Assembly (NCBI RefSeq): GCF_001698225.1
Contig: NZ_CP016594.1
Coordinates: 620,001 to 684,000 of the forward strand
Length of the DNA: 64,000 bases
Source: Gordonia terrae
GTDB taxonomy: Bacteria > Actinomycetota > Actinomycetes > Mycobacteriales > Mycobacteriaceae
Direction of reading: 5' to 3'
The translations under genes were made by a program, and so were the position numbers. Positions 19,327-27,962 of the stretch are shown piece after piece; within the stretch, counting starts at the first letter, position 1, and each line of letters starts with the position of its first letter. The notes beneath the pieces were generated by a model, which ran no database searches, had not been told where the DNA came from, and saw nothing but the letters and a program-made list of their open reading frames with translations.

Positions 19327-20531
19327 CGCGGGCACGAACGGACGGGCAGGCCGACGAAGCGCTGTTGGACCGGGTGCGCTCGCGTCTGGCCGCCGACGCG
19401 GCCGACCCGAGTCCGGCCGTCATCGCCGACGCGATCCGGGCAGAGGCCGGGGGAGTGCTCGGCGACACCGACCTGCTCGCCGCGCTCCGATTCCTGCAGA
19501 CCGAACTGACCGGGGCGGGCAAGCTCGAGCAACTCCTCGCCGAACCCGACATCGCCGACATCCTGGTGGCGGGTCCGGACGAGGTGTGGGTGGATCGGGG
19601 TTCCGGGCTCGAGTCGACGCCGATCCGATTTCCGGACGAGGGGTCGGTGCGTCGACTGGCGGGCCGGCTCGCGCTCGGGGCCGGACGACGCCTCGACGAC
19701 GCCCAGCCCTGGGTCGACGGGCAGTTGTCGAACGTCGGACGCCGCGGGTACACCGTGCGGCTCCACGCGATCATTCCGCCACTCGCTGCGGACGGGACGT
19801 GCATCTCACTGCGGGTTCTGCGTTCGGCGTCCAAGGACCTGCCGAGCCTGATCGACAACGGCGCGATCCCGTCCGAGGTGGTGCCGGTCATCACCGACAT
19901 CCTGCGCCACCGGCTCGCCTTCCTGGTGATCGGCGGCACCGGCTCGGGGAAGACGACCCTGCTGAATGCGCTGATCGGCGCCATGGATCCGCGCGAGCGG
20001 GTGGTGTGTGTGGAGGACGCCCTCGAGCTCGCCCCGCGCCACCCGCAGGTGGTACGGCTGGTCGCGCGGGCATCGAATGTCGAGGGCGTGGGTGAGGTCC
20101 CGGTGCGGGCCCTCGTCCGGCAGGCGCTTCGGATGAGACCCGACCGGATCATCGTCGGCGAAGTTCGAGGCAGTGAGGTCATCGACCTGCTCACGGCGCT
20201 GAACACCGGTCACGACGGGAGTGCCGGTACGGTGCACGCGAACTCGACCTCGGAGGTGCCGGCGCGGATGGAAGCGCTTGCCGCGCTGGGAGGTATGGGA
20301 CGTGATGCCCTCCACAGTCAGCTGGGTGCCGCGTTGCAGGTGGTCCTCGGGGTGGCACGGAATGCGGGTGGAGCACGGGGTCTCGTCGAGATCGGGATCG
20401 TCCGACGGGACGACTCCGGGCGGGTGATGATCGTGCCGATCTGGTTGCGCCACAATGGTTTCACCACGGAGCGTCAGCAGTTCGACGCGCTGGTCGCCGG
20501 CCGGGGGACGGCTACCGGGGAGTGCCGGTGA
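19323..20531 (+). CDS. tadA: Type II/IV secretion ATPase, TadA/CpaF type
   Basis: 402 residues. Walker A is IGGTGSGKTTLLNALIG; the Asp box, Walker B (RPDRIIVGEVRG) and His box (GHDGSAGTVHANS) are all present. It is the hexameric motor for Flp pilus assembly or Tad secretion, acting at the cytoplasmic face with the TadB/TadC pair. Overlaps on both sides show tight operon coupling. It corresponds to Rv3659c. Confidence 0.93.
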   Translation: MTRARTDGQADEALLDRVRSRLAADAADPSPAVIADAIRAEAGGVLGDTDLLAALRFLQTELTGAGKLEQLLAEPDIADILVAGPDEVWVDRGSGLESTPIRFPDEGSVRRLAGRLALGAGRRLDDAQPWVDGQLSNVGRRGYTVRLHAIIPPLAADGTCISLRVLRSASKDLPSLIDNGAIPSEVVPVITDILRHRLAFLVIGGTGSGKTTLLNALIGAMDPRERVVCVEDALELAPRHPQVVRLVARASNVEGVGEVPVRALVRQALRMRPDRIIVGEVRGSEVIDLLTALNTGHDGSAGTVHANSTSEVPARMEALAALGGMGRDALHSQLGAALQVVLGVARNAGGARGLVEIGIVRRDDSGRVMIVPIWLRHNGFTTERQQFDALVAGRGTATGECR

Positions 20532-21370
20532 TGTCGACTCCGGTCGCCGTCGCGCTGGTGTCGGCCGCTGCGGGTGTCGCGGTACTGATGACTTCTCCGC
20601 CACGGGTGACGTACCGAATCCTGGCTGGCTGCGGCGGCGAGGATCCCAGCCGGTCATCCACCCCGGTCGTGCTGGCTCCGATGGCGGTGCCCTTCGGTGT
20701 CTCCCTGGTGGGCGGATTGCCTGCCGCCATCGCGGCCGCGATCATCGTGACGGTCGTGCTCTGGGTGCGCCGCCGCCGACTGGCCGAGAAGTCGCGCGAT
20801 CGTCGGTCGGACGACCTGCTCCTCGCGCTGTCGCTGATGATCGCCGAACTGTCGGTCGGCGCGCCACCGGTGCGGGCCTGCGAGGTCGCGGTCGCCGAAC
20901 TCCGCCGTCGTGATCCCGGTGACGGGGGTTCGGGATCAGCGATCGCCGACGGCCTGGAGGCGATGGCCTGCCGTGCCGCCCTGGGTGGTTCGGTGCTCGA
21001 TTCGACGTCCGGGGACGACGCCGCGGCGGGTGGCGAGTCGTGGCGTCGTATCGGTGTGGCGTGGCAGATCGCCGACGACCGCGGTCTGCCGATGGGCGAC
21101 CTCCTCGGCGCGGTGCGCTCGGACCTGCAGGCACGGCGGGGTTTCGCGGATCGAACACGGGCCGGACTGTCGGGGCCACGCGCGACGGCAGCGGTTCTGG
21201 CCGGTCTGCCGCTGCTCGGGATCGCGCTGGGGCAGGCGACGGGTGCGGGACCGATCCAGGTCCTCCTCGGTGGCGGTCTGGGCGGCGTTCTGCTGGTGGT
21301 CGGGTGTGGCCTGGTGGCCGCTGGGATCGGCTGGTCGGAGCGCATCACCGGGAAGGTGCTGGCGCGGTGA
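20531..21370 (+). CDS. tadB: TadB-like integral membrane protein
   Basis: About 279 residues. Two N-terminal hydrophobic segments, a cytosolic GspF-like domain (LLLALSLMIAELSVGAPPVRAC, continuing to ARRGFADRTRAGLSGPRATA) and two C-terminal hydrophobic segments. This is the inner-membrane platform of the Tad system, Rv3658c-like. The ATG at 20531 overlaps the tadA stop by one base; a GTG at 20522 is an alternative. Confidence 0.82.
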   Translation: MSTPVAVALVSAAAGVAVLMTSPPRVTYRILAGCGGEDPSRSSTPVVLAPMAVPFGVSLVGGLPAAIAAAIIVTVVLWVRRRRLAEKSRDRRSDDLLLALSLMIAELSVGAPPVRACEVAVAELRRRDPGDGGSGSAIADGLEAMACRAALGGSVLDSTSGDDAAAGGESWRRIGVAWQIADDRGLPMGDLLGAVRSDLQARRGFADRTRAGLSGPRATAAVLAGLPLLGIALGQATGAGPIQVLLGGGLGGVLLVVGCGLVAAGIGWSERITGKVLAR

Positions 21371-21990
21371 TGCCCGGCGGGATGGCGGGCGCCGCCTGGT
21401 CCGCGGCCCTGTTGGCCGTGGCGTTGTGGCTCTGGCCGGCGCCGCGGTGGTTGCTGTGCCGGGTGACCGGGCCGCCCCCGCCCCCGGATCGCACGCCACG
21501 GTGGCTGGGTGCCGGACCTGCTCCCGACGACCCGTTCGCGGTCGCGTCGGCATTCGATCTGTTCGCCGTGTGCCTACGTGCCGGACTCCCGGTGGGGACC
21601 GCGGCGTCGGTGGTCGCCGAGCGCGCACCGGCGTCGATGGCCGGGCCCCTCGCCCACGTCGCCGACCTGCTGCAGCTCGGTGCCGATCCGGACGCGGCGT
21701 GGTCGGCGTTGATCGACGGGTCGAACGGCGCGGCCTCCGACGACCACCTCGACGCGCTCGCCGCGATGGCTCGTCGCTCGGCGCGGGCCGGCTCGTCGCT
21801 CGCGGGCGGGCTCGCCGAACTCGCCGAGGACGTGCGGCGCCGGGCCCACGACGACGCCCTCGCCGCCGCCGAGCGGGCCGGTGTCGCCATCAGCGGCCCG
21901 CTCGGATTGTGCTTCCTACCCGCATTCATCTGCCTCGGTATCGTTCCGGTCGTCGTCGGCCTCGCCTCGACGGTTCTGGGTTCGGTCTGA
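21370..21990 (+). CDS. tadC: TadC-like integral membrane protein
   Basis: 206 residues. One N-terminal hydrophobic segment, a GspF-like region (DPFAVASAFDLFAVCLRAGL, then LAELAEDVRRRAHDDALAAA) and a C-terminal hydrophobic hairpin. It pairs with TadB to form the membrane platform, Rv3657c-like. It starts at the tgATG overlap with tadB (or at GTG 21367). Confidence 0.82.
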   Translation: MPGGMAGAAWSAALLAVALWLWPAPRWLLCRVTGPPPPPDRTPRWLGAGPAPDDPFAVASAFDLFAVCLRAGLPVGTAASVVAERAPASMAGPLAHVADLLQLGADPDAAWSALIDGSNGAASDDHLDALAAMARRSARAGSSLAGGLAELAEDVRRRAHDDALAAAERAGVAISGPLGLCFLPAFICLGIVPVVVGLASTVLGSV

Positions 21991-22023
21991 CGCGCTGTCG
22001 GTGCGAGGACGCACAATGGACCC

Positions 22024-22398
22024 ATGACCGACTCAGGTTCCCGACACCACGCAATCGACTACATCGAACTCACCGTCACCGACTCCGCCGCGGCACAGGC
22101 GTTCTATTCGTCGGCGTTCGGCTGGCAGTTCAACGACTACGGGCCCGCGTACGCGGGGATCGTGAACCCGGGCGGTCCCGACCTGCCCGAGGTCGGTGGC
22201 CTCGCGACGAGCGAGACGGCTGCGGTGCGCGGTGGCCCGCTCGTGCTGCTCTACTCCGACGACCTGGACGCCACGGCGGAACAGGTTCGCGCCGCCGGCG
22301 GCGAGATCGTCAACGGACCCTACGCTTTTCCCGGCGGCCGACGGTTCCATTTCACGGATCCGAGCGGCAACGAACTCGGGGTGTGGTCGACCTCGTAG
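22024..22398 (+). CDS. VOC (glyoxalase/bleomycin resistance) family protein
   Basis: 124 residues with one beta-alpha-beta-beta-beta pair: HHAIDYIELTVTDSAAAQAF at the N-terminus, and GRRFHFTDPSGNELGVWS at the C-terminus with the typical Glu metal ligand region. Probable small-molecule-binding or dioxygenase-like protein of unknown substrate. It sits between tadC and the pilin gene, where M. tuberculosis has none, so it interrupts the Tad cluster. It has its own short upstream gap and may be independently expressed. Confidence 0.85.
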   Translation: MTDSGSRHHAIDYIELTVTDSAAAQAFYSSAFGWQFNDYGPAYAGIVNPGGPDLPEVGGLATSETAAVRGGPLVLLYSDDLDATAEQVRAAGGEIVNGPYAFPGGRRFHFTDPSGNELGVWSTS

Positions 22399-22545
22399 GC
22401 AGTCGTCGTCCGGGTCCGGCCAGGGCTCGGCATGGTCTCGAAATCCGAGGGATCCGAATCGGCGCCCGGCGCGTCCAAGTACCTGCAACACCGCAAGTGC
22501 TCGGACCAGATCGGCCCGCGGTTCCATCGACTCTCAGGAGAGATC

Positions 22546-22797
22546 ATGTCACGCACCATTTTCCGGACTCACGACGCTCCCGCCGCGCACGACCCCGGCG
22601 CCGTGACCGAACGTCTCGGCGCGCACCTGACCCGGCTCATGACCGACGAGGAAGGGATGTCGACCGCGGAGTACGCAATCGGGACCATTGCCGCGGCCGC
22701 GTTCGGTGCGATCCTCTACACGGTCGTCACCGGTGACAACATCGTGAGCGCGTTGACCGGCATCATCGGGAAGGCGCTCAACACCTCGGTCGGCTGA
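22546..22797 (+). CDS. Flp-type pilin precursor (DUF4244, Rv3656c-like)
   Basis: 83 residues. A hydrophilic leader ends at EEG, followed by MSTAEYAIGTIAAAAFGAIL. Gly before the cleavage point and Glu at +5 of the mature hydrophobic helix fit the type IV prepilin rule. This is the likely major pilin of the Tad system. A CAGGAGAG ribosome site lies five bases before ATG 22546. The stop overlaps the TadE-like start by one base. No prepilin peptidase is encoded in this window. Confidence 0.88.
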   Translation: MSRTIFRTHDAPAAHDPGAVTERLGAHLTRLMTDEEGMSTAEYAIGTIAAAAFGAILYTVVTGDNIVSALTGIIGKALNTSVG

Positions 22798-23189
22798 TGA
22801 TCGGGTCACAACGATTGCGACGCTTGGCCGTCGACGAATCGGGGATGGTGACCGTCGAGGCCGCGTACGCGATCGCCGCGATTGTCGTCACGGTGCTGAT
22901 CGCGGTCGGCGCCATCGCCGCGGTGACCACGCAGATCCGATGTACCGATGCGGCACGAGAGGTGGCGCGACTGTCCGCCGCGGGGGATTCCTCGGCGCGG
23001 GAGGCCGCCCGGCGGCTCGTCGGTGACGCTGTACGCGTGTCGATCTCGGCCTCGGACGAGAATGTCGTCGTCGAGGTCAGGTCGGAGGTGGCGATGCTGC
23101 CGGGTCTGACGATGTCGGCACGGGCGGTGGCGGCGAAGGAGCCGACGGGTGCGGATCAGGTGATGTTCGCGCCGGGGGTCGGACCATGA
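22797..23189 (+). CDS. TadE-family pseudopilin (Rv3655c-like)
   Basis: 130 residues. A short cytosolic start with DESG, then MVTVEAAYAIAAIVVTVLIA: a prepilin-like helix with Glu at +5. The remainder is an extracytoplasmic domain with one Cys (IRCTDAAREVARLSAAGD). Expected to be a minor pilin of the Tad apparatus. It overlaps both neighbours. Confidence 0.85.
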   Translation: MIGSQRLRRLAVDESGMVTVEAAYAIAAIVVTVLIAVGAIAAVTTQIRCTDAAREVARLSAAGDSSAREAARRLVGDAVRVSISASDENVVVEVRSEVAMLPGLTMSARAVAAKEPTGADQVMFAPGVGP

Positions 23190-23557
23190 CGGCCGGCCGG
23201 GGACTGGTCGTGGACGATGACGGTCACGCGACCGTACTGGGTGCATTCGCGATCGCGGCATTCGCCGCCGTCCTCGTGATGGTGATCTACGTCGGGGGCG
23301 CGGTGCTCGCCCGGCACCGGGCGCAGTCGGCGGCCGATCTGTCGGCACTGGCCGCGGCGATCGATCACGTCGCCGGCGAGGTGAATCCGTGTGCGGCCGC
23401 GCACGACCTGGCCGGCCGTCAACGACCCCGCGCAGAACTGGTCGGGTGTCGTGTCGACGGCGATGACGTGGTGGTGACGGTACGGGTGCCGGTCGAACTC
23501 GGAAGCCTCGGGACGAATCACGCCACCGCACAGGCCCGGGCGGGGCCGATCGACTGA
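23186..23557 (+). CDS. TadE-like protein of the helicase/secretion neighbourhood (Rv3654c-like)
   Basis: 123 residues. DDDGHATVLGAFAIAAFAAV begins the single N-terminal helix. It resembles the TadE helix but has Leu instead of Glu at +5, so processing or assembly may differ. Two Cys residues (NPCAAAH, VGCRVDG) could form a disulfide outside the cell. This family is named for its constant place between Tad genes and the DECH helicase. Confidence 0.8.
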   Translation: MTAGRGLVVDDDGHATVLGAFAIAAFAAVLVMVIYVGGAVLARHRAQSAADLSALAAAIDHVAGEVNPCAAAHDLAGRQRPRAELVGCRVDGDDVVVTVRVPVELGSLGTNHATAQARAGPID

Positions 23558-23574
23558 CGCCGCCCGGGCACGGC

Positions 23575-24126
23575 TCACCCGAGCCCGTCCGAGTCGACGG
23601 CGATCTGCTTCGGGTACACGCGGATGGATTGCATGGGGGCAAACCACAATTGGTGAAAGTGAACCTCGGTGTCACCGCGGTACGCGAGTTCGAATCCGTC
23701 GGTGCCGGTGTTCAAGGGAATCCACGACCGGGCAGCCCGAACGAACGACGACCAGTGGATGAGCTCGCCCTCGGTGAGGAAACCTCCTGCTGCTGCCCAG
23801 ATCTCGCCGGATTGGGCATCGGAGGAAGCCAGATAGACCTCGCCGAGCGACGCGGTCACCCGTGGCCCGACCATCGCCGTCTGGAGGTACCACTGCGCCG
23901 TCGTCACGACATCGGTGAACCCGCCGGACCGGGCAGCGCACCAGGCGTAGTGGAGGTCGAGGGCGTCGAGTGCCTCCTCTTCGGAGAAGAACACGTCGCG
24001 TTCGCCGATGGAGGACGGCAACTGGTCGGTGTTCTGCGTCGGCCGGGCGAGCAGGAAGAAGGCACGGGAGGGGCGGGTGACCTGACGGTACGTGTGGGTT
24101 CCCCGGTCGGATGCCTCGTCATGCAT
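23575..24126 (-). CDS. Uncharacterised protein overlapping the DECH helicase gene
   Basis: 183 residues, soluble, no signal peptide. The C-terminal half is rich in aromatic residues (HWSSFVRAARSWIPLN, HFHQLWFAPMQSIRVYP); the N-terminal half contains FFSEEEALDALDLHYAWCAA. I do not recognise the family. The ATG at 24126 lies eight bases inside the end of the helicase gene on the same strand, so translation is probably coupled and a joint role is possible. It converges with the Tad operon. Confidence 0.7.
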   Translation of the reverse strand: MHDEASDRGTHTYRQVTRPSRAFFLLARPTQNTDQLPSSIGERDVFFSEEEALDALDLHYAWCAARSGGFTDVVTTAQWYLQTAMVGPRVTASLGEVYLASSDAQSGEIWAAAGGFLTEGELIHWSSFVRAARSWIPLNTGTDGFELAYRGDTEVHFHQLWFAPMQSIRVYPKQIAVDSDGLG

Positions 24127-26446
24127 GGGCCAAGTATTCCCGACGGAGAAGATCCAGGACGGCCACTGCGCCATTCTTGTCCAGCGGGTCGTTGCCGTTG
24201 CCGCACTTGGGGCTCTGGACGCAGGACGGGCAGCCGCTCTCGCACCCGCAGCCGGCCACCGCGTCCCGGGTGGCGTCGATCCAGGTCAGGAAGGCCGAGT
24301 GCCCCCGTTCGGCGAAGCCGGCACCGCCCATGTACCCGTCGTAGACGAAGACCGTCGGCAGCCCGGTGTCCGGGTGGAGGTCGGTGGAGAGTCCACCGAT
24401 GTCCCAGCGGTCGCAGGTGGCCACCAGGGGAAGGAGGCCGATGGCCGCATGCTCGGCGGCGTGGAGAGAGCCGGGGAGCCGGGTCTCGTCGATGCCGGCG
24501 TCGGCGAGCGACTCCGGTGTGAGGGTGTACATCACCGCGCGGGTACTGAGTGTCTGTTCGGGCATGTCGAGTTCGACGGCGTCGAGCACCTCGCCGGTCC
24601 GCAACGTGCGCAGATACCCCACGACCTGGTGCGTGACGTCGACCTCCACGAACGCGACCGTCAGCGGACCGAACCGTCGGCTCGCGAGGGTCACGGTCAC
24701 GGTGACGTCGGTCGTCTCTCGCGCCGACGTCGTCCAGTCCGGGTCCTCGGGGTGTGTCAGCGCGAGACCGTCGTCGAGGTCGAGCTCGTCGACGAGATAG
24801 CTTTCGCCCTGGTGGATGTGGACGGCGCCGGGGTGCACCGTGGACATGGCCCGGCCGGTGTCGACCGTGCCGAGCAGTTGCGACGTCGTGGTGTCGACGA
24901 TGAGGACCTGACCACCGATGCCGCCGCGGATGTCGACGTCGGCGTGGGGTTCGGTCCCGGCGGTGACGTACCAGCCCGACTTGCGTTTGCGGAGCAGACC
25001 CTCGGCGGCGAGGTCATGTGCCACGTCGTGTGCATTCCAGGCGTCGATCTCTGTGTCCGACAGCGGCTTCTCCATGGCAGCGCACAACAGGTGCGGGCCC
25101 AGGATGTACGGATTGGCCGGGTCGGTGACCGTGGCCTCGACGGGCTTGCCGAGCAGCGACTCGGGGTGGTGCACGAGGTAGGTGTCGAGTGGGTCATCGC
25201 GCGCGACGAGCACGACGAGCGAATCGCCGGACTCGCGCTGGCGTCCCGCCCGTCCGGCCTGCTGCCAGAACGAGGCGACCGTGCCGGGATATCCACTGAC
25301 GATCACGGCGTCGAGTCCGCTGATGTCGACGCCGAGTTCGAGCGCGTTGGTGGTGGCCACGCCGAGCAGTTCGCCGTCGGAGATGGCCTTCTCGAGACGG
25401 CGGCGGTCGTCGGCCAGATAACCGGCGCGGTAGGCCCCGATCCGGGACTCGAGCTCGGGGGCGCTCTGCGACAACAGGTGTCGCGCACTGAGCGCGGTGA
25501 GCTCCACGCCTCGTCGGCTGCGCGCGAAGCACAGTGTGCGAGCCCCCTCCACCACGAAATCGGCCAGCAGTCGCGCGGATTCGGCCCCGGCCGAGCGGCG
25601 CACCGGTGCGCCGTTCTCCCCGGTGACCACCGGCAGGAAGTTGGGCTCCCAGAGGGCGACGGTCCGCTCACCGCGGGGAGACCCGTCCTCGGTCACCGCC
25701 ACCGCGGGCTCGCCGATCAGCCTTCCCAGCGCCTCCGCCGGCTCGGCGACCGTCGCACTCGCCCCGATGACGATCGGGTCGGCGCCTGCGGCCCGCGCGA
25801 TGCGCAGCAACCGCCGCATCACCAGCGCGGTGTGCGAGCCGAACACCCCACGGTAGTGGTGACATTCGTCGACGACGATGAATCGAAGATGTCGGAAGAA
25901 CTGTCGCCACCGGTGATGGTGGGACAGGATGCCGATGTGCAGCATGTCGGGGTTGGTGAAGATCCAGCGCGAATGCGCACGCGCCCATTGCCGGATCTCG
26001 GGGTCGGTGTCGCCGTCGTATGCGCACGGCTGCAGGTGCCCGAACTCCGGTCGTCCGGCGATGATCGACGACACCGCCCGGATCTGGTCGGCGCCGAGTG
26101 CTTTTGTCGGCGCGAGGTATAGCGCCGTCGCATTCTTTTCGTTCAGCAAAGCAGTGAGAATGGGCATTTGATACGACAGGGATTTGCCCGATGCGGTACC
26201 CGTGCAAATAGCGACATGATTTCCGTGGAATGCGGCGTCGGCCGCGCTCGCCTGATGAGTCCACACCTTCTCGATGCCGTTGTCGGCGTAGGCGTCGATC
26301 AGCGGTTGCGGCACCCATCCCGGCCACTCGACGAAAGATGCTGAGCGCGACGGGATTACCGACAGGTGGGTGAGGGGGGAGGGGTCGGCGTCGGAACCCG
26401 CGAGGGTCCGGGCCAGTAGTCCTGTCCCGAATGTGGAGTACTGCAT
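24119..26446 (-). CDS. DECH-box helicase with C-terminal zinc cluster, MrfA/YprA-like (Rv3649-like)
   Basis: 775 residues. SF2 motifs in order: Q-like region, Walker A CTGTASGKSLSYQMP, Walker B VVDECHHY, motif III GASAT, and motif VI QQAGRAGRQRESG. The C-terminal DUF1998-type domain carries four Cys in GCGCESGCPSCVQSPKCGNG. B. subtilis MrfA of this family helps remove mitomycin lesions; Hrq1 is the fungal relative. The family is syntenic with the Tad genes across actinobacteria for unknown reasons. It converges with the Tad operon. Confidence 0.9.
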   Translation of the reverse strand: MQYSTFGTGLLARTLAGSDADPSPLTHLSVIPSRSASFVEWPGWVPQPLIDAYADNGIEKVWTHQASAADAAFHGNHVAICTGTASGKSLSYQMPILTALLNEKNATALYLAPTKALGADQIRAVSSIIAGRPEFGHLQPCAYDGDTDPEIRQWARAHSRWIFTNPDMLHIGILSHHHRWRQFFRHLRFIVVDECHHYRGVFGSHTALVMRRLLRIARAAGADPIVIGASATVAEPAEALGRLIGEPAVAVTEDGSPRGERTVALWEPNFLPVVTGENGAPVRRSAGAESARLLADFVVEGARTLCFARSRRGVELTALSARHLLSQSAPELESRIGAYRAGYLADDRRRLEKAISDGELLGVATTNALELGVDISGLDAVIVSGYPGTVASFWQQAGRAGRQRESGDSLVVLVARDDPLDTYLVHHPESLLGKPVEATVTDPANPYILGPHLLCAAMEKPLSDTEIDAWNAHDVAHDLAAEGLLRKRKSGWYVTAGTEPHADVDIRGGIGGQVLIVDTTTSQLLGTVDTGRAMSTVHPGAVHIHQGESYLVDELDLDDGLALTHPEDPDWTTSARETTDVTVTVTLASRRFGPLTVAFVEVDVTHQVVGYLRTLRTGEVLDAVELDMPEQTLSTRAVMYTLTPESLADAGIDETRLPGSLHAAEHAAIGLLPLVATCDRWDIGGLSTDLHPDTGLPTVFVYDGYMGGAGFAERGHSAFLTWIDATRDAVAGCGCESGCPSCVQSPKCGNGNDPLDKNGAVAVLDLLRREYLAHA

Positions 26447-26732
26447 CTTCTGGTGACAACTCTTCGAAATAGTGTCGCGGCTACAGGTCTCCTGACCTGC
26501 GGCGATGTTACCGGCTGATGTCGTTGCTCTGAAGTTTGACGAGGTTTTGACTCACTTTGGTTCGTGTGACTATCGCTGGGGGGCCGAACATGATTGACTG
26601 GTTCCGGCCGCAGCTTTCGCGACCCACCGCCCGGTGGGCGACAAGCATGTTGCAGCCGTGGTACTGAGGTTAGTTTGGCGGATCGATGCAGATCTTCGCG
26701 GGGCTCTTTGAGGTATGGCGGTCGACCGGCCA

Positions 26733-26755
26733 CGACACGATGACCCATCGTGTCG
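26733..26755 (+). promoter_or_regulatory. Hairpin in the cspA 5' leader
   Basis: A perfect 10-bp stem CGACACGATG / CATCGTGTCG with an ACC loop, about 30 bases before the cspA start and just upstream of the AAAGGAT ribosome site. The 338-bp gap between the helicase and cspA holds this hairpin, a smaller CAGGTC-TCCT-GACCTG hairpin near 26490 and presumably both promoters; no gene is seen. Structured leaders are known thermosensors in cold-shock genes; that role here is inferred. Confidence 0.5.
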
Positions 26756-26784
26756 CGACAGTTGATATGTAAAGGATTGCAAGA

Positions 26785-26988
26785 ATGGCACAGGGAACTG
26801 TGAAGTGGTTCAACGCGGAAAAGGGCTTCGGCTTCATCGCGCCTGATGAGGGTTCCGACGACGTGTTCGTCCACTATTCCGAGATCCAGGGATCCGGTTT
26901 CCGCACCCTCGAGGAGAACCAGCGGGTCGAGTTCGAGGTCGGACAGGGCACCAAGGGGCCGCAGGCCACCGGCGTCCGCGCCGTCTGA
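26785..26988 (+). CDS. cspA: Cold-shock protein
   Basis: 67 residues, a single cold-shock domain. RNP1 is KGFGFIA and RNP2 is VFVHYSEI. It binds single-stranded RNA and DNA and acts as an RNA chaperone. A clear AAAGGAT ribosome site precedes the ATG. It corresponds to Rv3648c in place and sequence. Confidence 0.96.
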   Translation: MAQGTVKWFNAEKGFGFIAPDEGSDDVFVHYSEIQGSGFRTLEENQRVEFEVGQGTKGPQATGVRAV

Positions 26989-27029
26989 GAACACCCGTGT
27001 GTGACTGCACCACGCAGTCGGGGCGAACC

Positions 27030-27065
27030 ACCGCTCCCGTTTCGATTCGTCGAGGCGGGAGCGGT
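27030..27065 (+). terminator. Terminator after cspA
   Basis: ACCGCTCCCG (27030-27039) pairs with CGGGAGCGGT (27056-27065), followed by TTGTTGT. It lies 40 bases after the cspA stop. Confidence 0.7.
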
Positions 27066-27192
27066 TTGTTGTCCGTGCCCCACAATGCGCCTCTGTCCGC
27101 GCTCCCATACCTCCTTCTTCGTCGTGCCGATCACCGATCGCTCCCTGGGAAACCTCCCACCGGTTTCCGAGGCACACCACTAGTCTCGACTC

Positions 27193-27777
27193 GTGGGCCA
27201 GTTGTCGTTTTTCTCTGCCGAGACCGAACAGCCCGCGTACGCCGATCTCGCGGGGTTGCTCGCGGCGCACGGACAGTCCGTCCGCTCCGAAACCGGTACG
27301 CGGGTCTCGATCGTGGTGGCCGACCGCTGGCGGGCCGAACAGATCGTCGTAGAGATGCGTGCGGCCGGACTCGACGCCGAGTCGACGGCGTCGGACGAGG
27401 GCACTCCACTGGCACGCACCGCCTCCTGTCATGAACTGGACCCGCTGCACAAGGCATGGTCGGCGGGAGCGGTGAAGGCGATGCCGTCCGGCTGGGTTCC
27501 GAGTTACCGGGCACTGCGTCTGTGGGTGATCGCCGCAGGCCACCTGGACGACGGTCGCTACCAACTCGGTTTGGATCCGCACGCCCCGGAGTCGCACGCC
27601 GCGCTCGCCACCGCGCTGATGCGTGTCGGCATCGCGCCCACCCTGGTCGGTACGCGTGGGCATTCGCCGGCACTGCGGATCGCCGGCCATCGGCGACTGT
27701 CGCGCCTGCACGAGTACGTCGGAGTGCCGCCCTGCGCCGAGGCCGTCGCGGACTGGCCGCCGGTGGACGAGCATTAG
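27193..27777 (+). CDS. Conserved actinobacterial hypothetical protein (Rv3647c-like)
   Basis: 194 residues, GTG start, soluble. An alpha/beta region (VSIVVADRWRAEQIVVEMRA) is followed by a stretch with SCHELDPLHKAWSAGAVK and a C-terminal part with HRRLSRLHEYVG. The function is unknown in the family as far as I know. Its place between cspA and topA is conserved. Confidence 0.78.
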   Translation: MGQLSFFSAETEQPAYADLAGLLAAHGQSVRSETGTRVSIVVADRWRAEQIVVEMRAAGLDAESTASDEGTPLARTASCHELDPLHKAWSAGAVKAMPSGWVPSYRALRLWVIAAGHLDDGRYQLGLDPHAPESHAALATALMRVGIAPTLVGTRGHSPALRIAGHRRLSRLHEYVGVPPCAEAVADWPPVDEH

Positions 27778-27879
27778 CCATCCCACACTCGAGGCTCTGA
27801 ACTGGTAGAACGTGTCAAAGTGCCGGCGGATCCGTCGCTCGCTGGGGTCCGGCGCGGAATTCAGATGTGCAAACGGCGC

Positions 27880-27885
27880 TATACA
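27880..27885 (+). promoter_or_regulatory. Likely -10 element of topA
   Basis: TATACA at 27880-27885, about 78 bases before the topA start; the -35 region is weak. Confidence 0.35.
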
Positions 27886-27962
27886 TAAGGTACAAACCCA
27901 TCGAACACACCTGAACTGACACGCAGGAACGTTCTCCACCCAGTCAACCAAAGGACGCCCCG

